From Candidatus Roseilinea sp. NK_OTU-006 (GTDB taxonomy: Bacteria; Chloroflexota; Anaerolineae; J036; Brachytrichaceae): a stretch of 63,629 bases of DNA. Below the pieces are notes generated by a model. It was not told where the DNA came from. It was given only the letters and a program-made list of their open reading frames with translations, and ran no database searches. Positions within the stretch are counted from its first letter, which is position 1, and the number at the start of each line of letters is the position of its first letter. Both the position numbers and the translations under genes were made by a program. The stretch is taken from contig NZ_JAAFGM010000017.1 of the NCBI RefSeq assembly GCF_012931985.1, positions 1 through 63,629 on the forward strand, in the 5' to 3' direction. Below, piece by piece: positions 12,032 to 20,813 of the stretch.

Positions 12032-13353
12032 GGCAGCGGTGTCGGGGCGACGGTTGGGATGGGTGTCGGCGCCGGCGTCTTCCCCGTGATGAGGAACTCG
12101 ATAGCCGCTTCGAGTTGCGGATCTTTGCCGTCGCGCGCGTCTTCCGGCGGGTTACTCACGACGTAGTCGGGGGTGATGCCCACGCCGTGGATGGCGCGAT
12201 CGTTCGGCGTGTACCAGCGCTCGATGGTGATGCGCAACTGGCCGCCGTTGGAAAGCGTTTGTGGCGATTGCACCGACCCTTTGCCGAAGGTTCTTTCGCC
12301 GATCAGCGTGGCGCGCCCCCTATCCTGCAGCGCGCCGGCGACGATCTCCGCCGCGCTGGCCGAGCCGCCGTTGACCAGCACCACCATGGGAATATCCTGC
12401 GCGATGCCGCGATCAGATGTTGATGTGACCTTCTTGTTGCCGCGATAGTCGCGCTCGATGACGAACGTCCCTCGCTTGAGGAAGATATCGCCGACTTCCT
12501 TGGCTTGGCTGAGCAACCCGCCGGGGTTATCGCGCAGATCGAAGATCAGCGCCCTGGGCTGCTTTTCCAGGATCGCTTTGAGGTGCTTTTCCAGTTGCTT
12601 GCTGGCCGGCTGGCTGAAGTCGAATAGGCTGATGTAACCAATCGAGCCATCGCCGACCATCCGACTTGAGACGAGCGGGATCTCGATGCGCTCGCGCACC
12701 AGCGTCACCTGGAAGGGCCGCGAGCGATTGGCGCGGCGCAGGGTCAGCGTCACGGTCGTGCCGCGGGGCCCGCGCACCATCGCCGCGACTTCGGTCGAAT
12801 TGAGGCCCTGCGTGCTGACGCCGTCCACCGCCTCGATGATGTCGCCGGGCAACACGCCGCCGCGATCGGCCGGCATCCCGGGAAAGGTGCGCACAACCTG
12901 AACGCCTCCCGACGGCGTTTGTTTCAGCGTCGCGCCGATGCCCTCAAATGTGCCGGTGATGTCTTCGTTCATCAGCTTGGCGAAGCGCGGTTCGACGTAT
13001 TGTGTGAATTCGTCGCCCAGCGCGTTGACCAGACCTTTGATCGCGCCATCAGTGAGCTGCGCGCTCGACGGCATCTCGCCATACCATTGTGTGCGTAAAC
13101 GGTTGATCACTTCGTTGATTAACGCAAAGTTCAATTCCTGTTGTCCGGCTGCGGCGTCGCTATCGCCGGCGCTCGCGGCGACGTTCGGCGGAAAGGGCGA
13201 GGCGCCTGTGAACAGCAGGCCGCCGGGGCGCGACAACACAACGCCGGCGGTCATGCCGAGGATGAAAATCAGCGCGCCGATGAACATGCCGAGCAACCCC
13301 AGCGCGATGTTTTTGACCAGGCTGCTGCTGGCCGAGTCCGATCTATCCATCAT
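12028..13353 (-). CDS. S41-family C-terminal processing peptidase (second of a tandem pair)
   Basis: A 441-residue CtpA-type serine protease with an N-terminal membrane anchor (NIALGLLGMFIGALIFILGM, residues about 15-35), so the catalytic part is outside the cytoplasm. The PDZ domain has GIGATLKQTPSGGVQV and GDIIEAVDG. The S41 core has FDLRDNPGGLL, then NGGSASAAEI with the catalytic Ser and GERTFGKGSVQ with the Lys. A Pro/Thr-rich tail ends the protein. The family degrades or trims exported proteins by their C-terminus. It lies 57 bases downstream of a paralogue and overlaps the following membrane-protein gene. Confidence 0.93.
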   Translation of the reverse strand: MMDRSDSASSSLVKNIALGLLGMFIGALIFILGMTAGVVLSRPGGLLFTGASPFPPNVAASAGDSDAAAGQQELNFALINEVINRLRTQWYGEMPSSAQLTDGAIKGLVNALGDEFTQYVEPRFAKLMNEDITGTFEGIGATLKQTPSGGVQVVRTFPGMPADRGGVLPGDIIEAVDGVSTQGLNSTEVAAMVRGPRGTTVTLTLRRANRSRPFQVTLVRERIEIPLVSSRMVGDGSIGYISLFDFSQPASKQLEKHLKAILEKQPRALIFDLRDNPGGLLSQAKEVGDIFLKRGTFVIERDYRGNKKVTSTSDRGIAQDIPMVVLVNGGSASAAEIVAGALQDRGRATLIGERTFGKGSVQSPQTLSNGGQLRITIERWYTPNDRAIHGVGITPDYVVSNPPEDARDGKDPQLEAAIEFLITGKTPAPTPIPTVAPTPLP

Positions 13354-13410
13354 CTACCTCACCTGTGGTTCGTGTGTAACCCGTCGTGTCTTTTTCTGCA
13401 AATCGCCACC

Positions 13411-14640
13411 TCATCGTCGGGCGTTGCCTATGGCCTCGCTCAACACGCGGATGGCGCGTTCGAGCTGTGCGTCCTCGGAGCCGACCACTTCGATGTCCGG
13501 CGTCAGGCCGGCCCCGTCCAGTGCTCGTCGCTCCGGCGTGAGCCACTTCGCTGCCGTCACGCGCACCGCTGACCCATCCGACAGGTCGAAGATCAATTGC
13601 ACCGATCCCTTGCCGAAGGTCTTCTCGCCTATGAGCAAGCCCCGTTTGTGATCTTGAATCGCGGCGGCGAAGATTTCCGCTGCGCTGGCCGTGTTGCTGT
13701 TCACCAATACGGCGATGGGTTTGCCATTCGTCGGCTTGGTGTGTCCCTTTCGCACGCGATGCACGATTTCAGGTTGATCGCGCCGCTGCTCAATAGCGAC
13801 GATGCCGTCGTTCAGAAATTCGCTGGCTGCCTCTACTGCGGCGGCCAGTGAACCTCCACCATTGTTGCGCAGGTCAATGAGATAGGCCTGAGAGTCCGCG
13901 GCGGACAGCGCTGAGAGTGCGCGCTTGGCTTCTTCACCTGTGCGTTCGGTGAAGTTGCGGATGCGAACGTGGCCGATCGTCGCCAACGCGCCGCGCACCG
14001 TCGTGGTGATCGTGCGCCATTCAACCGAGTTCACCTCGATCGTCTGCCGGATGATGGTGAACGTCAATCGCTCGCGTTGTGGGCCGCGCAGCACCTCGAT
14101 GGTCACCGGCGCGCCGACCTCGCCGCGGATACGCGCAACATCTTCCAGGTCGGCTGGCGAAGGCAAGGGCGTGCCGTCTATGCCGACCAGGATGTCGCCC
14201 TCACGCACGCCGGCCTTGGCCGCCGGCCCATCGGGCATGGGCGATAGCACGATCTCCCCGCGTTCGTTGCGGGTGAAGCTGACGCCGATGCCGCCGAATC
14301 TGCCGCGCATATGATCGCGCTCCAGCGCGCGCGCCTGGGGTTCGACGAACGTCGTGTAGGGGTCATTCAACGTGGCCAGCGCGCCGCGCACGGCGCCGTA
14401 CTCGCGCACGGTATCGCTGGGCACCACGCCGACGAAATGGTCGCGCACATGGCCCCACGCTTCGTCGAGCAATGCGTGTGGATTGCTGCCGTAGTGGTCA
14501 ATGCGCTCGATGCGCAGTTCAACCGGGGCGAGCAACATGCGGCCCACGTATCCCGCGCCAACCATCATCGCGCTCCACACGAAGAAAGCGACGATGATCA
14601 ATCCCTTCTCAATACGGCTCATTGGTCGCAATGGGGCCAT
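13411..14640 (-). CDS. S41-family C-terminal processing peptidase (first of a tandem pair)
   Basis: A 409-residue paralogue of the next gene. An N-terminal membrane segment (residues about 12-36) is followed by a PDZ domain (GGIGVSF, GDILVGIDG) and the S41 core with DLRNNGGGSL, NTASAAEIFAA (catalytic Ser) and GEKTFGKGSVQ (Lys). It starts at the first ATG; an alternative ATG six codons later lacks a better ribosome site. It is divergent from a small hypothetical gene at 14695, with only 54 bases between them. Confidence 0.93.
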   Translation of the reverse strand: MAPLRPMSRIEKGLIIVAFFVWSAMMVGAGYVGRMLLAPVELRIERIDHYGSNPHALLDEAWGHVRDHFVGVVPSDTVREYGAVRGALATLNDPYTTFVEPQARALERDHMRGRFGGIGVSFTRNERGEIVLSPMPDGPAAKAGVREGDILVGIDGTPLPSPADLEDVARIRGEVGAPVTIEVLRGPQRERLTFTIIRQTIEVNSVEWRTITTTVRGALATIGHVRIRNFTERTGEEAKRALSALSAADSQAYLIDLRNNGGGSLAAAVEAASEFLNDGIVAIEQRRDQPEIVHRVRKGHTKPTNGKPIAVLVNSNTASAAEIFAAAIQDHKRGLLIGEKTFGKGSVQLIFDLSDGSAVRVTAAKWLTPERRALDGAGLTPDIEVVGSEDAQLERAIRVLSEAIGNARR

Positions 14641-14682
14641 CGTCGTCCCAAGCCGCTCACGCAGTGCTTTCCGTGAAAACGG

Positions 14683-14688
14683 GATAAT
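14683..14688 (+). promoter_or_regulatory. -10-like element six bases from a start codon
   Basis: GATAAT lies six bases before the ATG at 14695, with no ribosome-binding purine run between them. If used, transcription would start at or next to the ATG, giving a leaderless message. Confidence 0.4.
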
Positions 14689-14694
14689 GTCGCC

Positions 14695-15093
14695 ATGCCT
14701 AACGATATCCAGTTCTACGATAACCCGAACGGTCGGCCGTTCGATAAGCTCCCGACACGCCCGCCGAGCGACGCGCGCATCACCGATTACCGCGTGATGC
14801 CCTGGCCGGATGGCACGCGCGTGACGGTGGAGATGGGCCTGACGCCGTTCAAGGAATTCCCTTCGATTGACGTGAGCATCCTGACCGAGGATGGCGAGGT
14901 GTTGCGCTGCACTTCGTTGGTGGGCGCGATGGAGCGTCGGCCGGCGCCGACGATGTGGCTGCCGCGGGGTGTCCCCAAGGGCACGCCGCTCGTCGCATTG
15001 ATCGAGGTGCTGGGCGACGAAGCGCCGCTCCAGACGGTGCGCGTGGCGTTCACCGTCGCCGGGCCCATCATCAAGCAGGCCGTAGCGCTGTAG
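14695..15093 (+). CDS. Conserved-looking protein of unknown function
   Basis: A 132-residue soluble protein without signal peptide or membrane segment. It begins MPNDIQFYDNPNG and has a beta-rich pattern (DYRVMPWPDGTRVTVEMGLTPF, then PSIDVSILTEDGEVL). No family is recognised. It is monocistronic, facing away from the S41 pair and toward sppA. Confidence 0.6.
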   Translation: MPNDIQFYDNPNGRPFDKLPTRPPSDARITDYRVMPWPDGTRVTVEMGLTPFKEFPSIDVSILTEDGEVLRCTSLVGAMERRPAPTMWLPRGVPKGTPLVALIEVLGDEAPLQTVRVAFTVAGPIIKQAVAL

Positions 15094-15178
15094 CGCCGAA
15101 TTACCCCGCTGACGAATCGCACGCGCGACTGCCGATGCGCAATCGCATGGGCGCCAGGCCGGTCGTTGCGCCGATGGG

Positions 15179-16213
15179 CTACCGATACTCCAGCGCGCCC
15201 GGCGCTGCGTTCAGCCGCTCGACCGGCACACCTAGGGCGACCAGGATCGCGCGTGCCACGGACACGCCGAACAACTGCGCGAACGGCGTCTGGCGGCGAT
15301 ACTCGATCACGCGCGGCTCGCCGGTGATGCCGCCCCGCGATGCAGCCTCCTTGACTGCGTCATCCAAGTAACCGAGCTGATCCACTAGCTTGAGCGCATG
15401 CGCCTGCCGGCCGGTGTAGATGCGCCCGTCGGCCAATTGCTTCACCTCCTCGACCGTCATGCCGCGGTTGTCGGCGATGATCTTGACGAAGTTCTCGTAA
15501 GTCTCGTCAATCACCGCTTGCCATAGCTTACGGTCTTCTTCGGTGAAAGGTGAGGTGGGATTGCCGAAGTCCTTGAACTCACCAGATTTGATGACCGTGC
15601 TTCTCAAGCCCAGCTTCTCGTACAGGCCCTCAATGTTGGTGAATTCGCTGATCACGCCGATGCTGCCGGTGAGCGTGTCGGGATGTGCGACGATGTGGTC
15701 TGCAGCCATGCTGACGTAGTAGCCGCCTGACGCTGCCAGCGCGCCCATGTGCACCACCACCGGCTTGTTCGCCTGCTTTAGCGCATGGTAGATCTCGTCG
15801 CTGCCGATCACGCTGCCGCCCGGCGAGTCCACGCGCAACACGATCGCCTTGACCTCCGGGTCGCGTGCTGCCGATCGGATCAACTGGACGATGCTGCCCG
15901 AAGCCGCGACGGCCGCAGGGCCGGTGAGGTCGAACTCCGGCGCCTCGCCGCTGACAATCGGGCCGTTGACGCTGATGACGGCCACCGCCGGGCCGGTGAG
16001 CGGGCCGGAGATGTGGCGTGGCATGATCGCCGTCCCGCTCGTCGCCATTGTGGGGGTGCCTAGCGAGCCGAGCGATGCGCCGAAGCCAACCAGCGTGGCC
16101 AACATTAAGCACACGCACATGAAGATCGGCAGCGAAAATCCAACGAGTACGCCGATGAGCGTCCACGTCGCCGTGCGGTTGCCGTTTCCGGCAACGGTTT
16201 TTTGTTCGGTCAT
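15179..16213 (-). CDS. sppA: Signal peptide peptidase SppA, short (36K) type
   Basis: This 344-residue membrane-anchored protease cleaves leftover signal peptides. The N-terminal anchor is at about residues 15-45. The ClpP-like core has LRVDSPGGSV, then ALAASGGYYVSMAAD with the catalytic Ser and a GSIGVI turn. The SGEFKDFGNP segment supplies the Lys of the Ser-Lys dyad. The length matches single-domain SppA. The start is supported by a strong AAGGAGG seven bases upstream. With the two S41 genes nearby this forms an envelope-proteolysis cluster. Confidence 0.95.
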   Translation of the reverse strand: MTEQKTVAGNGNRTATWTLIGVLVGFSLPIFMCVCLMLATLVGFGASLGSLGTPTMATSGTAIMPRHISGPLTGPAVAVISVNGPIVSGEAPEFDLTGPAAVAASGSIVQLIRSAARDPEVKAIVLRVDSPGGSVIGSDEIYHALKQANKPVVVHMGALAASGGYYVSMAADHIVAHPDTLTGSIGVISEFTNIEGLYEKLGLRSTVIKSGEFKDFGNPTSPFTEEDRKLWQAVIDETYENFVKIIADNRGMTVEEVKQLADGRIYTGRQAHALKLVDQLGYLDDAVKEAASRGGITGEPRVIEYRRQTPFAQLFGVSVARAILVALGVPVERLNAAPGALEYR

Positions 16214-16679
16214 TTTGCCTCCTTAGGCGTCCTTTCTGCCGCGTTTGAATCGTCTCACGCGCCAGCCGACGGCTAGATTTCAGTGTATCGGCCTTGCATG
16301 AGAGGTGAGTTAAGTTGACCTTGATGAAGCGGCTGCACGATGGCGCTCATCGGTAGAGCAGTGGTAGATGCGCGACCCTGCCGCCGGTGACCGGAAACCT
16401 GTTTCCCTGGCAAAATTAAACTTTATGTTAAACTGCATCCGGCTACGCTGTAACAAATGTTGAAGCGGTACAGCCGCTATATCCACACGCCGCCGGCGGG
16501 TGACACAGTGGCATGGATACATGAGCGAGCAACTCAGACGGGTTGAGCGTCCAGGTGCGCTGGGCGCGCGTCACAATCGCCGGCCTGATCGATCGAGGGC
16601 TATGCTCAGCCGGTCATCATCACCAAGGAAGCCCTGAGCTGCCATGCCAAAGGCTGATTCTGGTCATCGGCGCACGGTT
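16214..16679. other. Gene-poor stretch between sppA and the EAD protein gene
   Basis: These 466 bases hold no convincing gene. Short open frames on both strands lack family features or ribosome sites. An AT-richer patch around 16410-16440 could be a promoter. In-frame residues near 16585-16650 look like a fragment of a small protein (YAQPVIITKEALSC) interrupted by a stop, possibly a remnant. Confidence 0.4.
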
Positions 16680-17789
16680 TCAGCTTTCGCAACCCGACCG
16701 CACTAACCGGCTCTGTATCGAACGCACGCGGTAGCGCTCCTCATCTCGCACCATGTCGTAGATGTAGTCGCGCACTTCGCAGACCTCGTTGCGATTTAAT
16801 GAGTTGGCATAGTGCCAGAATTCGCGGCTGGCAACGACTGCGCTGCTCTCTGTTTCCGAGATGATCCGAGGCGCGCGGAGATACTCGTGCTTAATTTCTA
16901 GGGCGTCGCGCCGATTGGGCGCGATGCGCATCGCGCGTGGCAGGCGTATGTTGCCGAAGTCCACGACCGTCTTCAGCGCCTTGCTCGTCCAGAAATATTC
17001 CAGGTCCTCAGCGCTCGCTTTGCCGGAGTAGAACAGCAGGAGTTGGTCGTTGATTTGGCGGATGGTCATAGCGGCTGGATGCGCTTCTTCAGCGGAGAGC
17101 GCGTCGGTTGCGGTTGGCGACGGCAGGGGAGTTGGCGTCGGCTCAGGCGTGGGTAGCGCTGTCGGCTCGGGTGTGGGTAGTGCTGTCGAAGTAGCCATTG
17201 TGCTGCTGTCTGTCTCTGGCATTTCGGCCGGAGCGGTTTGGAAGCCATCGGCCGTGGCCGATGGGCTGTCGGCCGGTGTTGCCATTGCGGCGATGGTTTC
17301 TGGCTGAACAGTCGGCGCGCTCGCCGCGAGCGTGGGTTGGGGTCGCGAGGTAGACGTCACCTCTGGGACGGCTTGTGGTGCCGCCTGGCTTGCAGGATTT
17401 CCGCTCAGTGTGGGGAAAATCAACGATGCGCCAATCACCAAGGCGAGCAACATCAGCAGCGGTAGGATCGTGCGAGGCGCGGGAGAGCCGGCTTTCGTTC
17501 CTCGCTCGGAATGTGCCGGGCTGTCGGCCTGCGCCTCCGCCGGTGTGACCGCGGCGCCGATGCTGATCGCATAGGCTTCGGGTTTCAATTCTCGCAGTCG
17601 GTTTTGTAGCATTCGTAACTTGTCTTGGGCGCGCGCTGCCGCGAGGATCTCGCGCGTTTTGCCGAAGGCGCCGGTGCCGGGCAACGCTTCGTAGTCGAGG
17701 CCAATCTCTTTGCAGAGGGCGATCAACTCGGGCTCGGAGAATTCGTTGAGCAACAACTCGCGTAGTTTGGGAAGAATCTGGTCGTTCAT
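16680..17789 (-). CDS. Membrane protein with an N-terminal effector-associated (death-like) domain
   Basis: A 369-residue protein in three parts. Residues 1-75 (LRELLLNEFSEPELIALCKEIG, then GKTREILAAARAQ) match the compact helical effector-associated domains that act as adaptors in bacterial conflict and signalling systems, probably the EAD1/EAD7-like group (from memory, not verified). A single membrane helix (LPLLMLLALVIGASLIF) lies near residue 120. A long Pro/Thr/Ser-rich linker leads to a C-terminal domain of about 130 residues with an NTF2-like look. The linker contains PTPEPTALPTPEPTPTP repeats typical of exported stalks. The ATG at 17789 overlaps the stop of the LAGLIDADG gene (ATGA). 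Confidence 0.65.
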   Translation of the reverse strand: MNDQILPKLRELLLNEFSEPELIALCKEIGLDYEALPGTGAFGKTREILAAARAQDKLRMLQNRLRELKPEAYAISIGAAVTPAEAQADSPAHSERGTKAGSPAPRTILPLLMLLALVIGASLIFPTLSGNPASQAAPQAVPEVTSTSRPQPTLAASAPTVQPETIAAMATPADSPSATADGFQTAPAEMPETDSSTMATSTALPTPEPTALPTPEPTPTPLPSPTATDALSAEEAHPAAMTIRQINDQLLLFYSGKASAEDLEYFWTSKALKTVVDFGNIRLPRAMRIAPNRRDALEIKHEYLRAPRIISETESSAVVASREFWHYANSLNRNEVCEVRDYIYDMVRDEERYRVRSIQSRLVRSGCES

Positions 17790-18187
17790 GAGATGGATTC
17801 TGGGTTGTTGGTGGGTCTCAGATAGTCGGCGTATCGCTCGCTCCATTGGGCATATTTTGCTAACCAGGCCAGAAGTTGGCTGCGACGATGGCTGGGCGGG
17901 AGATGTCGGACGAACAGGTCAACGGCTTGATCCAATTCGTCGCCGCGCAGCATCCACATTGAATAGTGTCTGTCGCCATGATGGTATGGCCCGTAGATTT
18001 TGCCGCCCAGCGCGTTTTGTAGAAACTCGAGCACGGCGAGATCGCGCTGGTGCAACTTGATCTGCAGGCAGGGGTTACGCCAGTCGCCGGTGAATGACCC
18101 CTCACCGACGATGATACCCATGATGTAGCCGAGATCGAAATCACTAATACCGCTTGTCTTGGGTTTGTCTTCATGTGTGTGTTTCAC
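17786..18187 (-). CDS. Orphan LAGLIDADG-type protein
   Basis: A 133-residue protein with one LAGLIDADG-like helix (LGYIMGIIVGEGSF, residues about 19-32) including the acidic residue that binds metal in homing endonucleases. The rest (HQRDLAVLEFLQNALGGKIYG, then YSMWMLRGDEL) matches the beta-saddle of single-motif family members. It is not inside an intron or intein. It is coupled by ATGA to the downstream EAD membrane-protein gene and sits next to a tRNA gene. It may be an active or domesticated homing endonuclease; single-motif enzymes work as dimers. Confidence 0.75.
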   Translation of the reverse strand: MKHTHEDKPKTSGISDFDLGYIMGIIVGEGSFTGDWRNPCLQIKLHQRDLAVLEFLQNALGGKIYGPYHHGDRHYSMWMLRGDELDQAVDLFVRHLPPSHRRSQLLAWLAKYAQWSERYADYLRPTNNPESIS

Positions 18188-18212
18188 GGAGAAATTTTAC
18201 ATGAAACAACAT

Positions 18213-18244
18213 GAGGGTCAGAACGCTTGAGCATTCTGACCCTC
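18213..18244 (-). terminator. Perfect 11-bp hairpin after tRNA-Arg
   Basis: GAGGGTCAGAA at 18213-18223 pairs exactly with TTCTGACCCTC at 18234-18244 around a ten-base loop. On the minus strand it lies ten bases beyond the tRNA 3' end and is followed by a moderately T-rich run, so it probably ends the tRNA transcript. It could also serve as a palindromic protein site. Confidence 0.6.
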
Positions 18245-18253
18245 GCAATGGAC

Positions 18254-18326
18254 GCGCCCAGCAGGATTCGAACCCACAACCCCTTGATCCGAAGTCAAGT
18301 GCTCTATCCAGTTGAGCTATGGGCGC
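18254..18326 (-). tRNA. tRNA-Arg (anticodon TCG)
   Basis: Read on the minus strand, the 73 bases fold as a complete cloverleaf. The acceptor arms are GCGCCCA and TGGGCGC, the D arm is GCTC/GAGC, and the anticodon stem CTTGA/TCAAG has loop CTTCGGA (anticodon TCG, at 18290-18292). The T arm carries TTCGAAT. CCA is not encoded. Confidence 0.96.
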
Positions 18327-18387
18327 AAGTTTCAGCGTAGAATTTATCACATTTGACAGATCCGAGCAACTGATTATCATGTCTGGC

Positions 18388-18492
<105 letters not shown>

Positions 18493-18523
18493 ACATTTTG
18501 GGATTCAAAGCGATCCAGCGGTC

Positions 18524-19993
18524 ATGACCGAAAAGAAGTCTGTGTCGGAACCCCCTTTATCGGCCGGCAATCTTCGTGCCTTTCGGCTGCCCTGGCTGGC
18601 TATCCCGATCATCCTCGGCGCGTTTAGCCTGCTGACCGTAGGCTACCTCAACACCTTTACGCCGGTGACTATCGTTGATGGGGATAAGGTCATCAACGTG
18701 CGCACGCATCAGGCCACCGTTGAGGGAGCGCTGCGCGAGGCCGGCGTCGAACTTTTGCCTGAGGACATTGTGTTGCCGGAGAAGACCGCTCCTCTCAACC
18801 GCAATGATACGATCGTCGTTCAGCGCGCCAAGTTGGTGCAGTTGTCTGTGGACGACGAAGAGCCGCGATTGCTGCGAACGCAACGAACGCGCGGGTCGCA
18901 AGTCCTTGCCGACCTAGGCTATTCGCTCAGCATCAACGATTGGTTATCGGTCAACGGCAGCTTTGAAGACACGCTGCCCGCTGCACCGCAACCGCGATGG
19001 GCGTCTGAGTCGGTGCGCCTGCCGGATGCGCGCATTGAATTTCGTCGTGCCGTGCCTCTCACCATTCAGGAGGTGGGCGGCCAGCCCCTCGTCATTACAA
19101 CGTCGGCCAGGACGGTCGGCGAGGCGCTGCTGCAGGCTGGGTTCATGGTGTACCTGGCCGATAGGGTTGCGCCGGGCCTTGGGACGCCGGTGCAACCAGG
19201 GATGCAGGTGACGATCGAGCGGGCCAAGCCAATCACGATCTGGGTGGATGGGCGCCAGTTGCGCACGCGCACATTGCATGACACCGTAGCCGATGTGCTG
19301 GCCGAGATGAACATCGTGCTGCTTGAGCAGGACTACGCCCAGCCGGCGCTCGATGCCCCGGTGATCCCGAATGCTGAGATTCGCGTAGTGCGCATCAAAC
19401 GCGAAATTCAAATCGCGCATGAGTACATCCCCTTCGATACGGTTTGGGAGCCTGACCCGGAGCTTGAGTTGGATACGCAGGTGCTGGCCCAGGATGGCAC
19501 GCCGGGGGTGCGCGAACGGCGCAGCCTGGTCACATTCGAGGACGGCCTTGAAGTCAAACGTGAATTGATTGCTGATTTTGTCGCCCGAGCGCCTCAGCCG
19601 CGCATCTACAAATATGGCACCAAGATCGTCATCCGCACCCTCGATACGCCGCAAGGGCCGGTGCAGTACTGGCGCAAGATCCGCATGTTGGCGACATCTT
19701 ATTCGGCCAGCACCGCGGGCGTCTCACGCAGCAAGTCGTGGTACGGGCTGGCGCGCTGTGGGCAGCGCATGCGCTTCGGCATTGTAGCTGTGGACCCGCG
19801 CGTGATTAGCCTCGGCTCGAACGTCTATGTGCCGGGCTACGGCATCGGTAACGCGTGCGATACCGGCAGCGCGATCATCGGCAAGCGCATAGACCTGGGC
19901 TACGACGACGACAACCTTAAGCTGTGGTACCGCTGGGTGGATGTCTATCTGCTAACCCCTGTCCCTAATCAAATCCGCTATCGCCTTGAGTAG
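18524..19993 (+). CDS. YabE-like cell-wall protein with DUF348, G5 and 3D domains
   Basis: A 489-residue protein with an N-terminal membrane anchor (about residues 25-48) and the order known from YabE/RpfB-type wall enzymes. Three DUF348 repeats (for example DGDKVINVRTHQATVEGALREAG) come first, then a G5 domain (about 300-370). The C-terminal 3D domain has ATSYSAST, FGIVAVDPRVISLGS and DTGSAIIGKRIDLG, with the three conserved Asp of a peptidoglycan lytic-transglycosylase-like fold. I start at ATG 18524, after the SRP RNA. ksgA overlaps its end; yabE-ksgA neighbourhood is a known arrangement in Bacillus. Confidence 0.9.
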   Translation: MTEKKSVSEPPLSAGNLRAFRLPWLAIPIILGAFSLLTVGYLNTFTPVTIVDGDKVINVRTHQATVEGALREAGVELLPEDIVLPEKTAPLNRNDTIVVQRAKLVQLSVDDEEPRLLRTQRTRGSQVLADLGYSLSINDWLSVNGSFEDTLPAAPQPRWASESVRLPDARIEFRRAVPLTIQEVGGQPLVITTSARTVGEALLQAGFMVYLADRVAPGLGTPVQPGMQVTIERAKPITIWVDGRQLRTRTLHDTVADVLAEMNIVLLEQDYAQPALDAPVIPNAEIRVVRIKREIQIAHEYIPFDTVWEPDPELELDTQVLAQDGTPGVRERRSLVTFEDGLEVKRELIADFVARAPQPRIYKYGTKIVIRTLDTPQGPVQYWRKIRMLATSYSASTAGVSRSKSWYGLARCGQRMRFGIVAVDPRVISLGSNVYVPGYGIGNACDTGSAIIGKRIDLGYDDDNLKLWYRWVDVYLLTPVPNQIRYRLE

Positions 19994-20813
19994 CCGAATA
20001 AAGGCCCATGGCATCGTTCCGCGCAAAAGCCTGGGACAGAATTTCCTCGCCGATGAAGCTACTGCACGCCGCATCGTTGATGCGGCCGAGGTCGGACAGG
20101 ACGACTTGGTGCTTGAGATCGGCCCAGGCGCCGGCGCGCTGACCAAGCACCTGGTGAAGTGCGCCGGCTGGGTTGTTGCCATCGAACTCGATCAAACGCT
20201 GATCCCTGCGCTGCGGGAGGAGCTGGGCGAGGCGCAGAATGTCACCATCGTTCACGGCGATGCGCTCAAAGTGGATTTCGTTCAATTGGCCCAGGATGCG
20301 GCGCGCATGTTTGGCAGACCGTTTCAGGTCACTCGTTTTGTTGCCAATCTGCCGTATTACATAACATCGGCGGCCATCCGGCGCATCCTCGAATGCGGCC
20401 TATCCATAGCATCGGTCGTGCTTACGGTGCAGACTGAAGTGGCCAAACGCGTGACCGCGCAACCGCCGGACATGAGCCTCCTGGCTGTTAGTGTGCAGTT
20501 CTATGGACGGCCCGATTTGCTGTTCAGAATCTCCCCAAACCAGTTCTACCCTCAGCCGGGGGTCGAGTCGTCCATCTTGCGGATCACGCCGCACAACCGG
20601 CCGCCCGCTATAGACGCCCAGAAGTTCTTTCGCGTAGTCAAAGCCGGCTTCAGCCAGCCACGTAAGCAGTTGCGCAACACTCTGGCTGCTGGGTTGAAGA
20701 TCACTAAGTCTGAAGCAGAGGCGGCGCTTAGACAGAGTGGCATTGAGCCTGGCCGGCGCGCTGAGACATTGAGCCTGGAGGAGTGGAAGCGACTCGTGGT
20801 TTATTTATGTTAA
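19986..20813 (+). CDS. ksgA: 16S rRNA (adenine1518-N6/adenine1519-N6)-dimethyltransferase
   Basis: KsgA dimethylates two adjacent adenines near the 3' end of 16S rRNA during small-subunit maturation. The 275-residue protein has PRKSLGQNFL at the N-terminus, the SAM motif EIGPGAGALTKHL near residue 40 and the NLPYYIT catalytic motif near residue 120. The start is TTG at 19986, overlapping the preceding stop; no ATG exists before the conserved region. The stop overlaps the convergent phosphatase gene by nine bases. Confidence 0.95.
   Translation: MSSRIKAHGIVPRKSLGQNFLADEATARRIVDAAEVGQDDLVLEIGPGAGALTKHLVKCAGWVVAIELDQTLIPALREELGEAQNVTIVHGDALKVDFVQLAQDAARMFGRPFQVTRFVANLPYYITSAAIRRILECGLSIASVVLTVQTEVAKRVTAQPPDMSLLAVSVQFYGRPDLLFRISPNQFYPQPGVESSILRITPHNRPPAIDAQKFFRVVKAGFSQPRKQLRNTLAAGLKITKSEAEAALRQSGIEPGRRAETLSLEEWKRLVVYLC

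Noticed and set aside
16340-16420. tRNA-like stretch (GGTAGAGCAGTGGTAGA)
   Set aside because: It resembles a D arm, but no acceptor pairing, anticodon stem or TTCGA T-loop can be formed around it.
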